64,000 nucleotides of DNA, taken from assembly GCF_002209565.1 (NCBI RefSeq), contig NZ_NJIH01000010.1, positions 62,001 to 126,000 of the forward strand. Reading direction: 5' to 3'. Below are positions 8,780-16,783 of this stretch, piece by piece. The translations under genes and the position numbers were made by a program. Origin of the DNA: Candidimonas nitroreducens (GTDB lineage Bacteria > Pseudomonadota > Gammaproteobacteria > Burkholderiales > Burkholderiaceae_B). Numbering within the stretch: position 1 is the stretch's first letter; each line of letters begins with the position of its first letter. The notes under the pieces were generated by a model that worked only from the letters and a program-made list of their open reading frames with translations, did not search any database and was not told where the DNA came from.

Positions 8780-8815
8780 TTCTTTGCAAAAAGGGCTGCC
8801 CCTTTTTGCAAAGAA
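8780..8815. repeat. Perfect 16-bp inverted repeat with 4-base loop between secG and tRNA-Leu
   Basis: Arms TTCTTTGCAAAAAGGG (8780-8795) and CCCTTTTTGCAAAGAA (8800-8815) surround CTGC. It is far stronger than most intergenic hairpins here and begins 12 bases before the tRNA 5' end. It could be a processing or termination element for secG transcripts. Confidence 0.8.
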
Positions 8816-8950
8816 CGAAATTCTAGCATGAAAAGCCCAGTGCTTCGGGCGTTGAGAGCCACATTCCTGTAGCGTGCGCTGTATGGAAAACAGCACGGTA
8901 GCCGCCCCGCAGACGCCGCCGCTGCGGGCGGCGGCTCTGACGCTTGCCGG

Positions 8951-9550
8951 CTACTTGGCCTGCGAGGAAGAGCCCGCTTTTTTATCGTCGCTACCAGCAG
9001 GCGGGTTCGCCGCCTTGTTGTCGGCGGAAGGCGCTGCGGCGGGGGCGGCCATGGACGGCGCCTCGGAAGACGGCTTGCCATTGCTTGCCGGCGCTGCGGG
9101 AGTGGCGGCAGTTGCGGGGGAAGCAGGCACGGACGGCACGGCGGCGCTGGCAGCAGCTCCGCCGGCAGCTTCACCGGTAGCGGGCGCCTTCGGCGCCGGC
9201 GCGCTGCTGGGCACCGAGGGCACGGCCGAACCTGTGGCCGACGGAGCCGGGGCGGCAGGCGCTTCCTGCTTGAAGCCCTTCATTACGCCTGCATCGAGCG
9301 GCGACGTACTGGGATGGTGCGCGATATAGGCCAAGCCGCCAGTGGAGGCAAAGAAGATGATGGCCGCCCACTTGGTGGTGCGCGAAAGGAAGTTGGCCGC
9401 ACCGCTGGCGCCAAACAGGCTACCGGCCGAGCCGCTGCCGAAGGCCGAGCCCATTTCGGCGCCCTTGCCCTGCTGCAGCAGTACCAACACGATGATGGCC
9501 AGCGACGAAACGACTTGTATCGTCAGAAGAAGAGGAGACAACCATTGCAT
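8951..9550 (-). CDS. secG: Protein-export membrane protein SecG
   Basis: A 199-residue protein. Residues 1-75 are SecG: MQWLSPLLLTIQVVSSLAII forms helix 1, then the conserved LLQQGKGAEMGSAFGSGSAGSLFG, then a second helix. SecG is the small SecYEG subunit that helps SecA-driven protein export. The remaining 120 residues are an Ala/Pro/Ser-rich low-complexity tail, much longer than E. coli SecG (110 residues total) but of a kind seen in Bordetella relatives. The start at 9550 has a GGAG site; the longer upstream frame merely overlaps tpiA. It follows tpiA by 17 bases and is probably co-transcribed. Confidence 0.95.
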   Translation of the reverse strand: MQWLSPLLLTIQVVSSLAIIVLVLLQQGKGAEMGSAFGSGSAGSLFGASGAANFLSRTTKWAAIIFFASTGGLAYIAHHPSTSPLDAGVMKGFKQEAPAAPAPSATGSAVPSVPSSAPAPKAPATGEAAGGAAASAAVPSVPASPATAATPAAPASNGKPSSEAPSMAAPAAAPSADNKAANPPAGSDDKKAGSSSQAK

Positions 9551-9567
9551 GTAGAAAACTCCGAAGC

Positions 9568-10317
9568 CTATGCGGCTGCAATACGTAGAAATTCCTGAGC
9601 CACGAGCGACGCGCCGCCCACCAAGGCGCCGTCGATATCGCCCATGGCGAACAAGCTGGCGGCGTTGGACGCTTTGACGCTGCCACCATATAGGATGCGA
9701 GTCTGCTGCGCCCCGGCATGGGCCAAGCTGGCGCGTATGCCGGCATGCACTTGCTGCGCCTGCTCGGGCGTGGCGGTACGGCCGGTGCCTATTGCCCACA
9801 CGGGTTCATAGGCGACCACGATTTTAGCCAGTGCCTGAGCCCCCAAGGCCAGCACCGGCGCGAGCTGCTGCTCTATGATCTGGGCCGTCTGGCCGGCTTC
9901 TTGTTCGGCCAGGGTTTCGCCCACGCAGACCACAGGAGCCAGGCCGCCAGCCAGGGCCGCCACGGCTTTTTCAGCCACCAACTGGCTGCTTTCGCCATGC
10001 ATGCTGCGGCGTTCGGAATGGCCCACCAGCACCCAGCGGCAGCCGAAATCGGCCAGCATGGCCGCCGAGACCTCGCCGGTGTAGGCGCCTTGCGCATGGG
10101 CGCTGACGTCCTGCGCCCCCCAAGAGATGTGGCTGCCGGCCAGCGCCACGCTGACCTGCGCCATATAGGGAAACGGTGCACAAACAGCAATCTCGACGGC
10201 TGGATCGGCCTGCCCCAGGCGCAGGCCGGTCAGCAGCTCGGCGTTGGCGGCCAGGCTGCCATGCATTTTCCAGTTGCCCATTACCAGGCGCGTACGGGAT
10301 TTTTTGGTAGCTGTCAT
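9568..10317 (-). CDS. tpiA: Triosephosphate isomerase
   Basis: A 249-residue TIM-barrel enzyme interconverting dihydroxyacetone phosphate and glyceraldehyde 3-phosphate. Catalytic elements are all present: NWKMHG (Asn and Lys near residue 15), the His in VGHSERR, the Glu in AYEPVWAIGTG with flexible loop 6, and the phosphate-binding YGGSVK. The ATG at 10317 was chosen as the first start giving family length; no strong Shine-Dalgarno precedes it, and an internal ATG twelve codons later is an alternative. The frame extends further upstream without homology. It is part of the qor-tpiA-secG-tRNA-Leu block. Confidence 0.97.
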   Translation of the reverse strand: MTATKKSRTRLVMGNWKMHGSLAANAELLTGLRLGQADPAVEIAVCAPFPYMAQVSVALAGSHISWGAQDVSAHAQGAYTGEVSAAMLADFGCRWVLVGHSERRSMHGESSQLVAEKAVAALAGGLAPVVCVGETLAEQEAGQTAQIIEQQLAPVLALGAQALAKIVVAYEPVWAIGTGRTATPEQAQQVHAGIRASLAHAGAQQTRILYGGSVKASNAASLFAMGDIDGALVGGASLVAQEFLRIAAA

Positions 10318-10667
10318 AAAGAATGGCAAATGCGCATGCGTGCAGGCGCAAAAAATCGCGGTGAGCCGCGTCCAAAATTGGATAAACTTGGCATTGTAGC
10401 GTGGCGAGGCCATGTTCGCCTAATAACACCTAATACCAATACCGCAGAGCTGGCGCTATATGCGGCATGCGCACGACGGCGCCGGCCTCGACTGCCTCGG
10501 CCAGGGCGGGCCCATTAAAGCGCCTGGCCTGAATTAAGGTTTTCCGGCAGCTTTTTGAATTTCAGCCAACCCCGACATCAGGCACCCTCATCCGCCCGGC
10601 ACTACCCGCGGCCAGCCCAGAAAAACAGGCGCGCGGGCAAGCCGGCAAAGCCATCTTTTACACAGAA
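10318..10667. other. Gene-free interval between tpiA and the quinone oxidoreductase gene
   Basis: No credible coding frame or RNA was seen. On the minus strand, a TACAAT hexamer at 10393-10398 could be the -10 element of tpiA, but no good -35 partner was found. Confidence 0.4.
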
Positions 10668-11645
10668 CTACATCGTCAGCACGATCTTGCCGATCTGCTC
10701 GCCGGATTCCATCATGGCGTGCGCGTCGCAGGCGCGCGCCAGGGGAAAAGTGGCGTGCACGACCGGCCGGATCATTTTTGCTTCCAGCAGCGGCCAGACG
10801 TGGCGGCGCAGCGCCTGCGCAATCGCACCCTTGAAGGCGACGGGCCGCGGGCGCAGGGTCGAGCCGGTGACCGTCAGGCGGCGGCGCAGGATCTGGTCGG
10901 CGCTAATGGTCGCCTTGGAGCCGCCCAGCAAGGCAATGATGACGGCGCGGCCGTCGTCGGCCAGGCACTTCAGGTTGCGGTTGATGTATTCACCCGCCAC
11001 CATGTCCAGGATCACGTCCACGCCCTTGCCGCCAGTGGCCTTCTTGACCTCTTCCACATAGTCTTGCGTGCGATAGTTGATGCCCAGCGCCGCACCCAGC
11101 CCTTCGACCGCGCGGGCGCGCTCGTCGCTGCCCACCGTGGCATACACCGTATTGCCCATGGCCTTGGCCAGCTGTATGGCCGTAGTGCCGATGCCGCTGG
11201 CCCCGCCATGCACCAGCAGGGTCTCGCCAGCGGACAAGCGGCCGCGGTCGAACACATTGCTCCAGACCGTGAAATAGGTTTCAGGCAGGCCTGCGGCTTC
11301 GATCTCGGTCAAGCCCGCCGGTATAGGCAAGCACTGTTCCGCAGGCGCGACGCAGTACTCGGCGTAACCGCCGCCGGCAATCAGGGCGCAGACTTTGTCA
11401 CCCGCCTTCAGGCCGCCAGCCGCGGGATCGCCGCCGACAATTTCACCGGCGACTTCCAGGCCCGGCAGGTCGGACGCCCCCGGCGGCGGGGCGTAATTGC
11501 CCTTGCGCTGGAATACGTCGGGACGATTGACCCCCGCCGCGGCGACCTTGATCAGTACCTCGCCAGCCTTGGGTTCGGGCGTGGGGCGCTCCACCGGCAC
11601 CAGCACCTCGGGGCCCCCAGGATGGGAAATTTCAACTGCTTGCAT
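10668..11645 (-). CDS. NAD(P)H quinone oxidoreductase, zinc-free MDR (PIG3/QOR) type
   Basis: A 325-residue medium-chain reductase. The N-terminal GroES-like domain has GVNRPDVFQRKG, the typical quinone oxidoreductase segment without zinc ligands. The Rossmann domain has VHGGASGIGTTAIQLAKAMG (about residues 144-163), with AxxGxG-type NADPH binding. It reduces quinones or enones with NADPH in the cytoplasm. ATG 11645 has AGGAG seven bases upstream, so two extra upstream codons blocks (to 11663) are rejected. It is 350 bp upstream of tpiA on the same strand. Confidence 0.93.
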   Translation of the reverse strand: MQAVEISHPGGPEVLVPVERPTPEPKAGEVLIKVAAAGVNRPDVFQRKGNYAPPPGASDLPGLEVAGEIVGGDPAAGGLKAGDKVCALIAGGGYAEYCVAPAEQCLPIPAGLTEIEAAGLPETYFTVWSNVFDRGRLSAGETLLVHGGASGIGTTAIQLAKAMGNTVYATVGSDERARAVEGLGAALGINYRTQDYVEEVKKATGGKGVDVILDMVAGEYINRNLKCLADDGRAVIIALLGGSKATISADQILRRRLTVTGSTLRPRPVAFKGAIAQALRRHVWPLLEAKMIRPVVHATFPLARACDAHAMMESGEQIGKIVLTM

Positions 11646-11824
11646 GACGACTCCTGTGTCCAAATTGCCTGAAGCAAAGTTCGATTATCGCAAAAGCCGC
11701 GAGCCAAGTGATGGCGCAGACAGAGACCGCCCGGCAGGCGGCCGGTGACTCCCGACGCCTCCCCCACTCCCTCCTCCCGACATCGCGGCGGCGCGACCGC
11801 CACGCCACCAGCGCATCAGCCGGA

Positions 11825-11853
11825 CAGACAATCGGGATTACATGCGCTACACT
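11825..11853 (+). promoter_or_regulatory. Possible promoter for tRNA-Ser
   Basis: CAGACA (11825-11830) and TACACT (11848-11853) are spaced by 17 bases, about 120 bases before the tRNA gene. Nothing else was recognised in the 336-bp interval 11646-11981. Each hexamer matches consensus at four of six positions, so this is weak. Confidence 0.3.
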
Positions 11854-11981
11854 TTTGTGCTTTTCAGCCCGCGAACTACCGAAATGCCCTTGCCTACGCG
11901 GCGCCGGGTTGTTTTCATATGCAGTCGAGCGCCGCGCCGGCGCCCGGGCAAGCCCGGCCCGCCCAAGGCGAGCCGCCATCA

Positions 11982-12069
11982 GGAAGGGTGGCAGAGTGGT
12001 CTAATGCACCGGTCTTGAAAACCGGCGATGGGCAACCATCCGTGGGTTCGAATCCCACCCCTTCCGCCA
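11982..12069 (+). tRNA. tRNA-Ser(UGA)
   Basis: An 88-nt gene with encoded CCA. Acceptor GGAAGGG pairs with CCCTTCC. The anticodon stem CCGGT/ACCGG encloses CTTGAAA, giving anticodon TGA. It has the long variable arm of class II tRNAs and GGTTCGAATCC in the T arm. The following 284 bp (12070-12353) hold no recognisable gene. Confidence 0.97.
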
Positions 12070-12353
12070 TTCCAGAGCAGAACTGCTCGATACGAATGCA
12101 CAAGACCGTCGCCGCGCGATCGATAGGCCCGTTTCGCGGCGACCGTCGCGCGGCAAAACGGCCAGGCCCTGCGGCCCACGTCAGGGTGTGTTTCCATATG
12201 GATCGAGAATGTCCTGGCCGTGCCGGCCGCGTGTACGCCCAAAACGATGATCGATATCCGCGCAGCTTGGCCGGCGCATCTACCGTCCCGTACAACATGT
12301 AGCACTCATAGCGAGCGACGAACGAGGCGTTGCGTTGCGGCTCGCGCTGGGAT

Positions 12354-12959
12354 TCACCTGTGTATCTTCTGGCCGCGCGCGAGCATTGCCACGAATTCCG
12401 CGATCTTCCGGCTACGCGTTTCGGCTCTTTTCACGATGCTTATGCGGTACAGGATCGCATAGCGATTCCGGCTGTCGAGCGAGGCAAAGAATGCACCAGC
12501 CTCGGGGACTTTGTCCAGGGCTTGCCTGAGATCATCGGGCACCTCGGCACGGCTGGCAGGCGCGTAGGCATTGTCCCAGCGTCCATCCGCTTTTGCGGCT
12601 TCGACTTGCGCGAGGCCCGCCGGGCGCATACGGCCTTCCGCGATCAGTTCCAGCGCTCTTTTTCGATTGTTCGCCGACCAGTTGCTGCGCGGCTTGCGCG
12701 GCGTAAAACGGACGAGCCAGTGTTCCTTGTCGTATTTTTCCATCCTCCCGTCTATCCATCCGTGACAAAGCGCGGCGTCTATAGCCTGCGCCTTGGTCAA
12801 GGCCACACCGGCCGCCGTCTTTTTGGCGAACCTGATCCATGCGCCTGGCGAATCGCTTGCTTGCCGCGCGAGCCAGGCTTCCAACGCCTTGGCGTCCACG
12901 AAATCGAGTACGGGCAAGCCTGCCAGCACGGCGATTGCGGCCTGGCCACGCGCCTCCAT
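12354..12959 (-). CDS. YdeI/OmpD-associated family protein
   Basis: A 201-residue cytosolic protein with the YdeI-type core: WIRFAKK, ALCHGWIDG, RFTPRKPRSNWS and a C-terminal YdeI/OmpD-associated helical region ending RNRYAILYRISIVKRAETR. The biochemical function of the family is not established; Bacillus YdeI affects resistance to antimicrobial peptides. The ATG at 12959 fits the family start; an in-frame TTG 24 bases upstream is possible. It follows the SRPBCC gene by 34 bases and is probably co-transcribed. Confidence 0.8.
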   Translation of the reverse strand: MEARGQAAIAVLAGLPVLDFVDAKALEAWLARQASDSPGAWIRFAKKTAAGVALTKAQAIDAALCHGWIDGRMEKYDKEHWLVRFTPRKPRSNWSANNRKRALELIAEGRMRPAGLAQVEAAKADGRWDNAYAPASRAEVPDDLRQALDKVPEAGAFFASLDSRNRYAILYRISIVKRAETRSRKIAEFVAMLARGQKIHR

Positions 12960-12993
12960 GTCGTATGTACGATGCAATTGATCCCACCCGGTG

Positions 12994-13392
12994 CTAAGTA
13001 CCCTCGGCAAGCGCCTTGAGGCCCGCCAGATCCTTTCCGACCCAGGCCTCGTCCTCGGCAAACTTGGCGTCGCTCATGTGCGGCTGGCGAAACAAGGTCA
13101 GCATCACTTCGCTGCCCTCTTCGTTGGCAACAATGCGCAAGGGCACATACACTACGCGCCCCGCCCCGAGATCTACCCAGTGATCCATCACGCCGAACTC
13201 GTTGTAGTCCGAGAATCGAATGCGGATCGGCCCTTCGGGCCCCTGCGCCCTCCAGCCTTGGCTGTCTCTTTCCAGCGAGGAGTTGCTCAAACCCGAAGCC
13301 CAGAGCGGAAAGCTCTCGGGCTTCCAGAGCATTTCATACAGCTCGCGCGCGCCGCGGCGCACGAAGCAGGTGATGACTTTCGATTGCAGCAT
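12994..13392 (-). CDS. SRPBCC (START-like) family protein
   Basis: A 132-residue protein of the polyketide cyclase / START-like fold. It shows the N-terminal strand MLQSKVITCFVRR, a helix RELYEMLWKPESFPLWASGL, and successive strands typical of an environmental-stress SRPBCC domain that binds small hydrophobic ligands in a cavity. The start at 13392 has GGAGG eight bases upstream, which rules out the longer frame. It lies directly upstream of the YdeI-family gene. No catalytic residues can be assigned. Confidence 0.75.
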   Translation of the reverse strand: MLQSKVITCFVRRGARELYEMLWKPESFPLWASGLSNSSLERDSQGWRAQGPEGPIRIRFSDYNEFGVMDHWVDLGAGRVVYVPLRIVANEEGSEVMLTLFRQPHMSDAKFAEDEAWVGKDLAGLKALAEGT

Positions 13393-13486
13393 GCGTTCCT
13401 CCGCTAAAACGCTCTCACGGATTACTGCTACCAGCCAACGAGCCCGCACAAAAAAATTGCGCACTCAAACACGCCCTGCAAGCAAT

Positions 13487-13948
13487 TCACGTCAAAACGA
13501 ATACCGGTCGGTGTCCTTGCGTCCGAAGTGTTTTCCGTCGCAGCTCGGCGAGTTTATTAGTAGCCGCTTCGTCACCGAAGCGGCCATAGCCAGAGGCCTT
13601 AGTACCTCCGAACGGTACCTGAGCCCCATCATGTGCAGTAGGCCCATTAGTATGGCAGATACCCGATTTTATGGAGCGGGCTACGTCAAATGCCCGCCCG
13701 AGGTCTTGGCAAAAAACAGCTGCCGACCAGCTGTAATCTGTGCCATTCGCCACATGAACGGCTTCGTCCACGCCCCACCGAACACCAGCAAAGCGGCGCG
13801 GGCAGCAATGTAGGCATCCATCTCGCGCACCAGCGGCGGCCGCGAAGGCGACTACCGATCCATCGATCGGACTATGAAGTTCGGAAGAGGCACCATTAAT
13901 CGCCCTTGTATCGCGGCTAGCAATGAGCAAATCCATTTGCTTCATCAC
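13487..13948 (-). pseudogene. Aldehyde dehydrogenase remnant with internal deletion and frameshift
   Basis: The 153-codon frame begins like an ALDH N-terminus (LLIAS..., then SPIDGSVVAFAAAA). It continues in another frame as VREMDAYIAARAA, a normal ALDH helix, then jumps to the ALDH C-terminus (VDEAVHVANGTDY ... FGGTKASGYGRFG). About 330 residues with the catalytic Cys and Glu and most of the NAD site are missing. Conserved positions are also eroded: SWSAAVF for GLSAAVF, and HDGAQVPFGG for HDEAQMPFGG. The intact ALDH at 16780-18231 gives the comparison. It lies 31 bp downstream of the MFS gene and was probably once the last gene of that operon. Confidence 0.85.
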
Positions 13949-13979
13949 AAACCCTCACTCAGGCGGCGCAGCACATATA

Positions 13980-15341
13980 TCACGCGGATCGCGCTAGTAC
14001 GCTACGAGGAACGAAAACAACCATCAACACGGCCGCAACCACAACTAGCAGTCCAATAAGGTACAAAGCATTGGCATTACTGCCTGTGGCACTTCTTGCC
14101 CATCCGATGAGATATGGGCCAACAAACCCAGAAATCGCACCTATCGAACTTATGGTAGCCAAACCTACTGCTGCGCAATCGGCACGCAAATAGCTCGGGG
14201 GGATTGTCCAGAACAAAGCAATGGCTACGTTGATACCGGCAAATCCTACTGAAAGGAGCACTAGTGCAGAAATAAAGGAAAGATTCGGACTGGTGGTAGC
14301 GATCAATGCCAAAGCCCCCACTACGGCCGGAATACTGTAGTGCCAACGACGCTCTTGGAATTTATCCGAGCTTCTGGAAACAAGTACGATCGCTATCAGA
14401 GAGAGCAGAAATGGCAGCATGGTATACAAGCCGATGTCAAACACATCTTTTATTCCCAATGTACGTATCATGGTCGGAATCCAGAAGTTCAATGCATAAC
14501 CTCCGGTCACTACCGAGAAATACAGAAATGCCAGAAGATAGATACGCGGATTCCGCAGCATTGCCATAATACCCGCCACAGACGTGTGATCGCCGTGTGC
14601 GTGGCCCTGGTCTTTATCGTGAAACTCTCTTGCGATGGCAACGCTGACCAAGTGCTTTTCCCGATCTGTCAGCCATTTTGCTTCCTCGGGCTTATCAGCC
14701 AATAGGTAATAGCAAGCAAAGCCCAGAACAATAGCGGGAATACCTTCTATGAGCAGGCACCATTGCCACCCGCTGAGTCCACCCACTTGATGTAGCGACG
14801 AAATCAGTGTGCCGGAAAGGGGCCCACCTATCAGCCCGGCTATCATGGGGGCTGTATAGAATAAGCCTGTAGCACGCCCCCTCTGGCTCGCGGGGAACCA
14901 ATAGCTGAGATAGAGGATAATGCCGGGAAAGAACCCGGCCTCTAACACCCCTAACAAAAACCGCAAGACATAAAGTTGCTCCGGCGTTTTCACAAATGCT
15001 GTAGCCGCCGCTACGACCCCCCACGAAACCATGATTCGCAGCAGCGTCTTTCTTGCTCCTATGCGCTCCAACCAGATATTGCTGGGTATTTCAAACAGCA
15101 CATACCCCAGAAAGAATATGCCCGCAGCAAAACCGTATTGAATGTCGGTGATGCCGATCTCTCCTTGTAGCTGCAACTTTGCAAAGCCAATATTGATACG
15201 GTCTAGAAATGCCACGACATATGACACGACAAGCAACAGCACTATTCGCTTGAGCACCTTCCTGAAGGTTGCATCCAGCTCCTGCTGGCCAGCGTCCCCG
15301 TACACTTGCTCGGCCACATCTACTTTTTCAGCAGCAATCAT
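13980..15341 (-). CDS. MFS transporter, anion:cation symporter (ACS) family
   Basis: A 453-residue, 12-helix major facilitator. ACS hallmarks are VAFLDRINIGFAKLQL after helix 1, LFEIPSNIWLERIGARKTLLRIM between helices 2 and 3, RFLLGVLEAGFFPGIILYLSYWFPASQRGRATGLF split over helix 4 and its loop, and a hydrophilic centre (about residues 205-250) containing a His-rich stretch HDKDQGHAHGDH. ACS carriers import organic anions such as phthalate, tartrate or glucarate with protons. It lies 85 bp downstream of the TauD-like gene. Base composition is visibly less GC-rich than the core genes, suggesting acquisition. Confidence 0.93.
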   Translation of the reverse strand: MIAAEKVDVAEQVYGDAGQQELDATFRKVLKRIVLLLVVSYVVAFLDRINIGFAKLQLQGEIGITDIQYGFAAGIFFLGYVLFEIPSNIWLERIGARKTLLRIMVSWGVVAAATAFVKTPEQLYVLRFLLGVLEAGFFPGIILYLSYWFPASQRGRATGLFYTAPMIAGLIGGPLSGTLISSLHQVGGLSGWQWCLLIEGIPAIVLGFACYYLLADKPEEAKWLTDREKHLVSVAIAREFHDKDQGHAHGDHTSVAGIMAMLRNPRIYLLAFLYFSVVTGGYALNFWIPTMIRTLGIKDVFDIGLYTMLPFLLSLIAIVLVSRSSDKFQERRWHYSIPAVVGALALIATTSPNLSFISALVLLSVGFAGINVAIALFWTIPPSYLRADCAAVGLATISSIGAISGFVGPYLIGWARSATGSNANALYLIGLLVVVAAVLMVVFVPRSVLARSA

Positions 15342-15426
15342 TCAATATCTCCTCCTATAGAGTCGGCTCGAGTTCTTTCAAAGGTACCCAACGAGCCGAA
15401 TCGGTTTTTCGACCAACCAGCCTCGT

Positions 15427-16245
15427 TCAATTTGCCTCTTGCCCCGAGACCACCAAGCGGTACATGTGCCGCTCCATACCGGCATAGTCATTTATGGCGT
15501 AATGCAACGCGGCGCGGTTGTCCCATATCCCTACCGTATTTTTTTTCCATGAATACCTCGCAGTCAGCTCTGGCCGCGTCGAATGACGCACCAAAAACTC
15601 TATTAGGGGCTTGCTCTCAGGTACGGTCATGCCGACGAAATGCTTAATGAATGCGGGGCAAGCCAGGAGGTTTTTCCGGCCCGTTTCGGGATGCACTTGC
15701 ACCACTTTGTGCACAGCGCCCCCCGACACCTGCTTGCCGATCTTATTGCGCATCAGCTGCACATTACCTTCATAGAAATCAGTAATAGAAAATACCGCTT
15801 CCATCGACTCCAATAGATCCTTGTACCTCTGGGGCAAGGTCTCGTATGCCAGATACCTATTCGCATAAAGAGTGTCCCCGCCATACGCTGGAGTGATCTG
15901 CGCGTACAACGATATCGCTTGAGGATAGACAGGGAGAAAAGTGAAATCAGCATGCCACTCTCCACCGAATACAACCTTGTCCGCGGGGCCCTTGTACAAC
16001 TCATGCACTGGCGCAAAACCCTCTATTGGCTTGAGGTACGGATGGGTATCCAAGCTTCCGAACCGCATTCCCCATGCCCGGAATTGCCCTACGTCAAGCT
16101 GCTGATTGGGAAAAAAAATAGCGATGTGCTGTAAATAGGCATCGTGTATCGCCTCCCAAGTTTCTTCATCGACATTAGCTAAATCGACATTAAGTATTTC
16201 TGCCCCCATAGCTCCGGCAAGCCGGCGGATCTCCAGTTTCTTCAT
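15427..16245 (-). CDS. TauD/TfdA-family 2-oxoglutarate dioxygenase
   Basis: A 272-residue dioxygenase of normal TauD length. The Fe(II) site is His98-x-Asp100 in GEWHADFTF and His248 in RAALHYAINDY; the 2-oxoglutarate arginine lies in ERHMYRLVV. N-terminal GAMGAEILNVDL and DNRAALH are family hallmarks (TauD, TfdA, alkylsulfatase). Start 16245 has AGGAG seven bases upstream. It adjoins the ACS transporter, suggesting that the imported anion is its substrate; sulfonate, sulfate-ester or aryloxy-acid cleavage are all possible. Unlike the 353-residue paralogue at 19401, this is the standard form. Confidence 0.92.
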   Translation of the reverse strand: MKKLEIRRLAGAMGAEILNVDLANVDEETWEAIHDAYLQHIAIFFPNQQLDVGQFRAWGMRFGSLDTHPYLKPIEGFAPVHELYKGPADKVVFGGEWHADFTFLPVYPQAISLYAQITPAYGGDTLYANRYLAYETLPQRYKDLLESMEAVFSITDFYEGNVQLMRNKIGKQVSGGAVHKVVQVHPETGRKNLLACPAFIKHFVGMTVPESKPLIEFLVRHSTRPELTARYSWKKNTVGIWDNRAALHYAINDYAGMERHMYRLVVSGQEAN

Positions 16246-16779
16246 AGATAGTCTCCTAACGTCCAGCAATCAAAATTGATAAAAGCGCTCGAGTACAAGT
16301 TGGACAAAAACACTGAATACTCGTTTGCCGCAACCGTGCGGCAGTCATATCAAGCAAATCACAGCAAATATCCATTTTTCTTTATTTCCTATTATTTAGG
16401 ACTTGTGTTCTATAATTTATATAATGAAAATTCTTCCACACGAAGCCTTCCCTGTAAATAATGAAAGTCAAGAAACGTTCACGCGATGGACGGTTCGAAT
16501 TGCCCTGAATTTGACGGGCGTATTGAATAGCGATTTTTTATTAGCTACGCCGTCAGACGGCCGCCATCAGATAGCAGGCCAGCGTCCATAGGCGAGAGTG
16601 CCGACACAATCGGATCGCGATGCAGAATAATGTGCGCGAATCAATCATCAAACACATACCGCCGTGCGATTCATACGAATGGAAGCGGCCGCATCCTTCC
16701 TGAACAACGACGAAACGGGCCACTACGTGGCCATGTCCAGGCATAAAAAGAGAGTAAAGCCCTCGGCACAGCGCAAACC
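16246..16779. other. Gene-poor, AT-rich interval between two catabolic operon segments
   Basis: The part 16360-16440 is strikingly AT-rich (TATAATTTATATAATG) and probably holds the promoter of the TauD-MFS genes. The right part contains a short plus-strand frame described separately. No complete gene was recognised. Confidence 0.5.
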
Positions 16780-16783
16780 TTAG
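16631..16783 (+). pseudogene. Possible C-terminal fragment of an unrecognised gene
   Basis: A 50-codon frame without a plausible start encodes a GC-biased tail (EAAASFLNNDETGHYVAMS then a Lys/Arg-rich end) and stops across the ALDH stop codon. Codon third positions look coding, but no family was recognised, so this is a weak call. Confidence 0.2.

Noticed and set aside
16403-16591. A 62-codon plus-strand frame in the AT-rich gap
   Set aside because: No homology, no ribosome-binding site, and composition of non-coding DNA.
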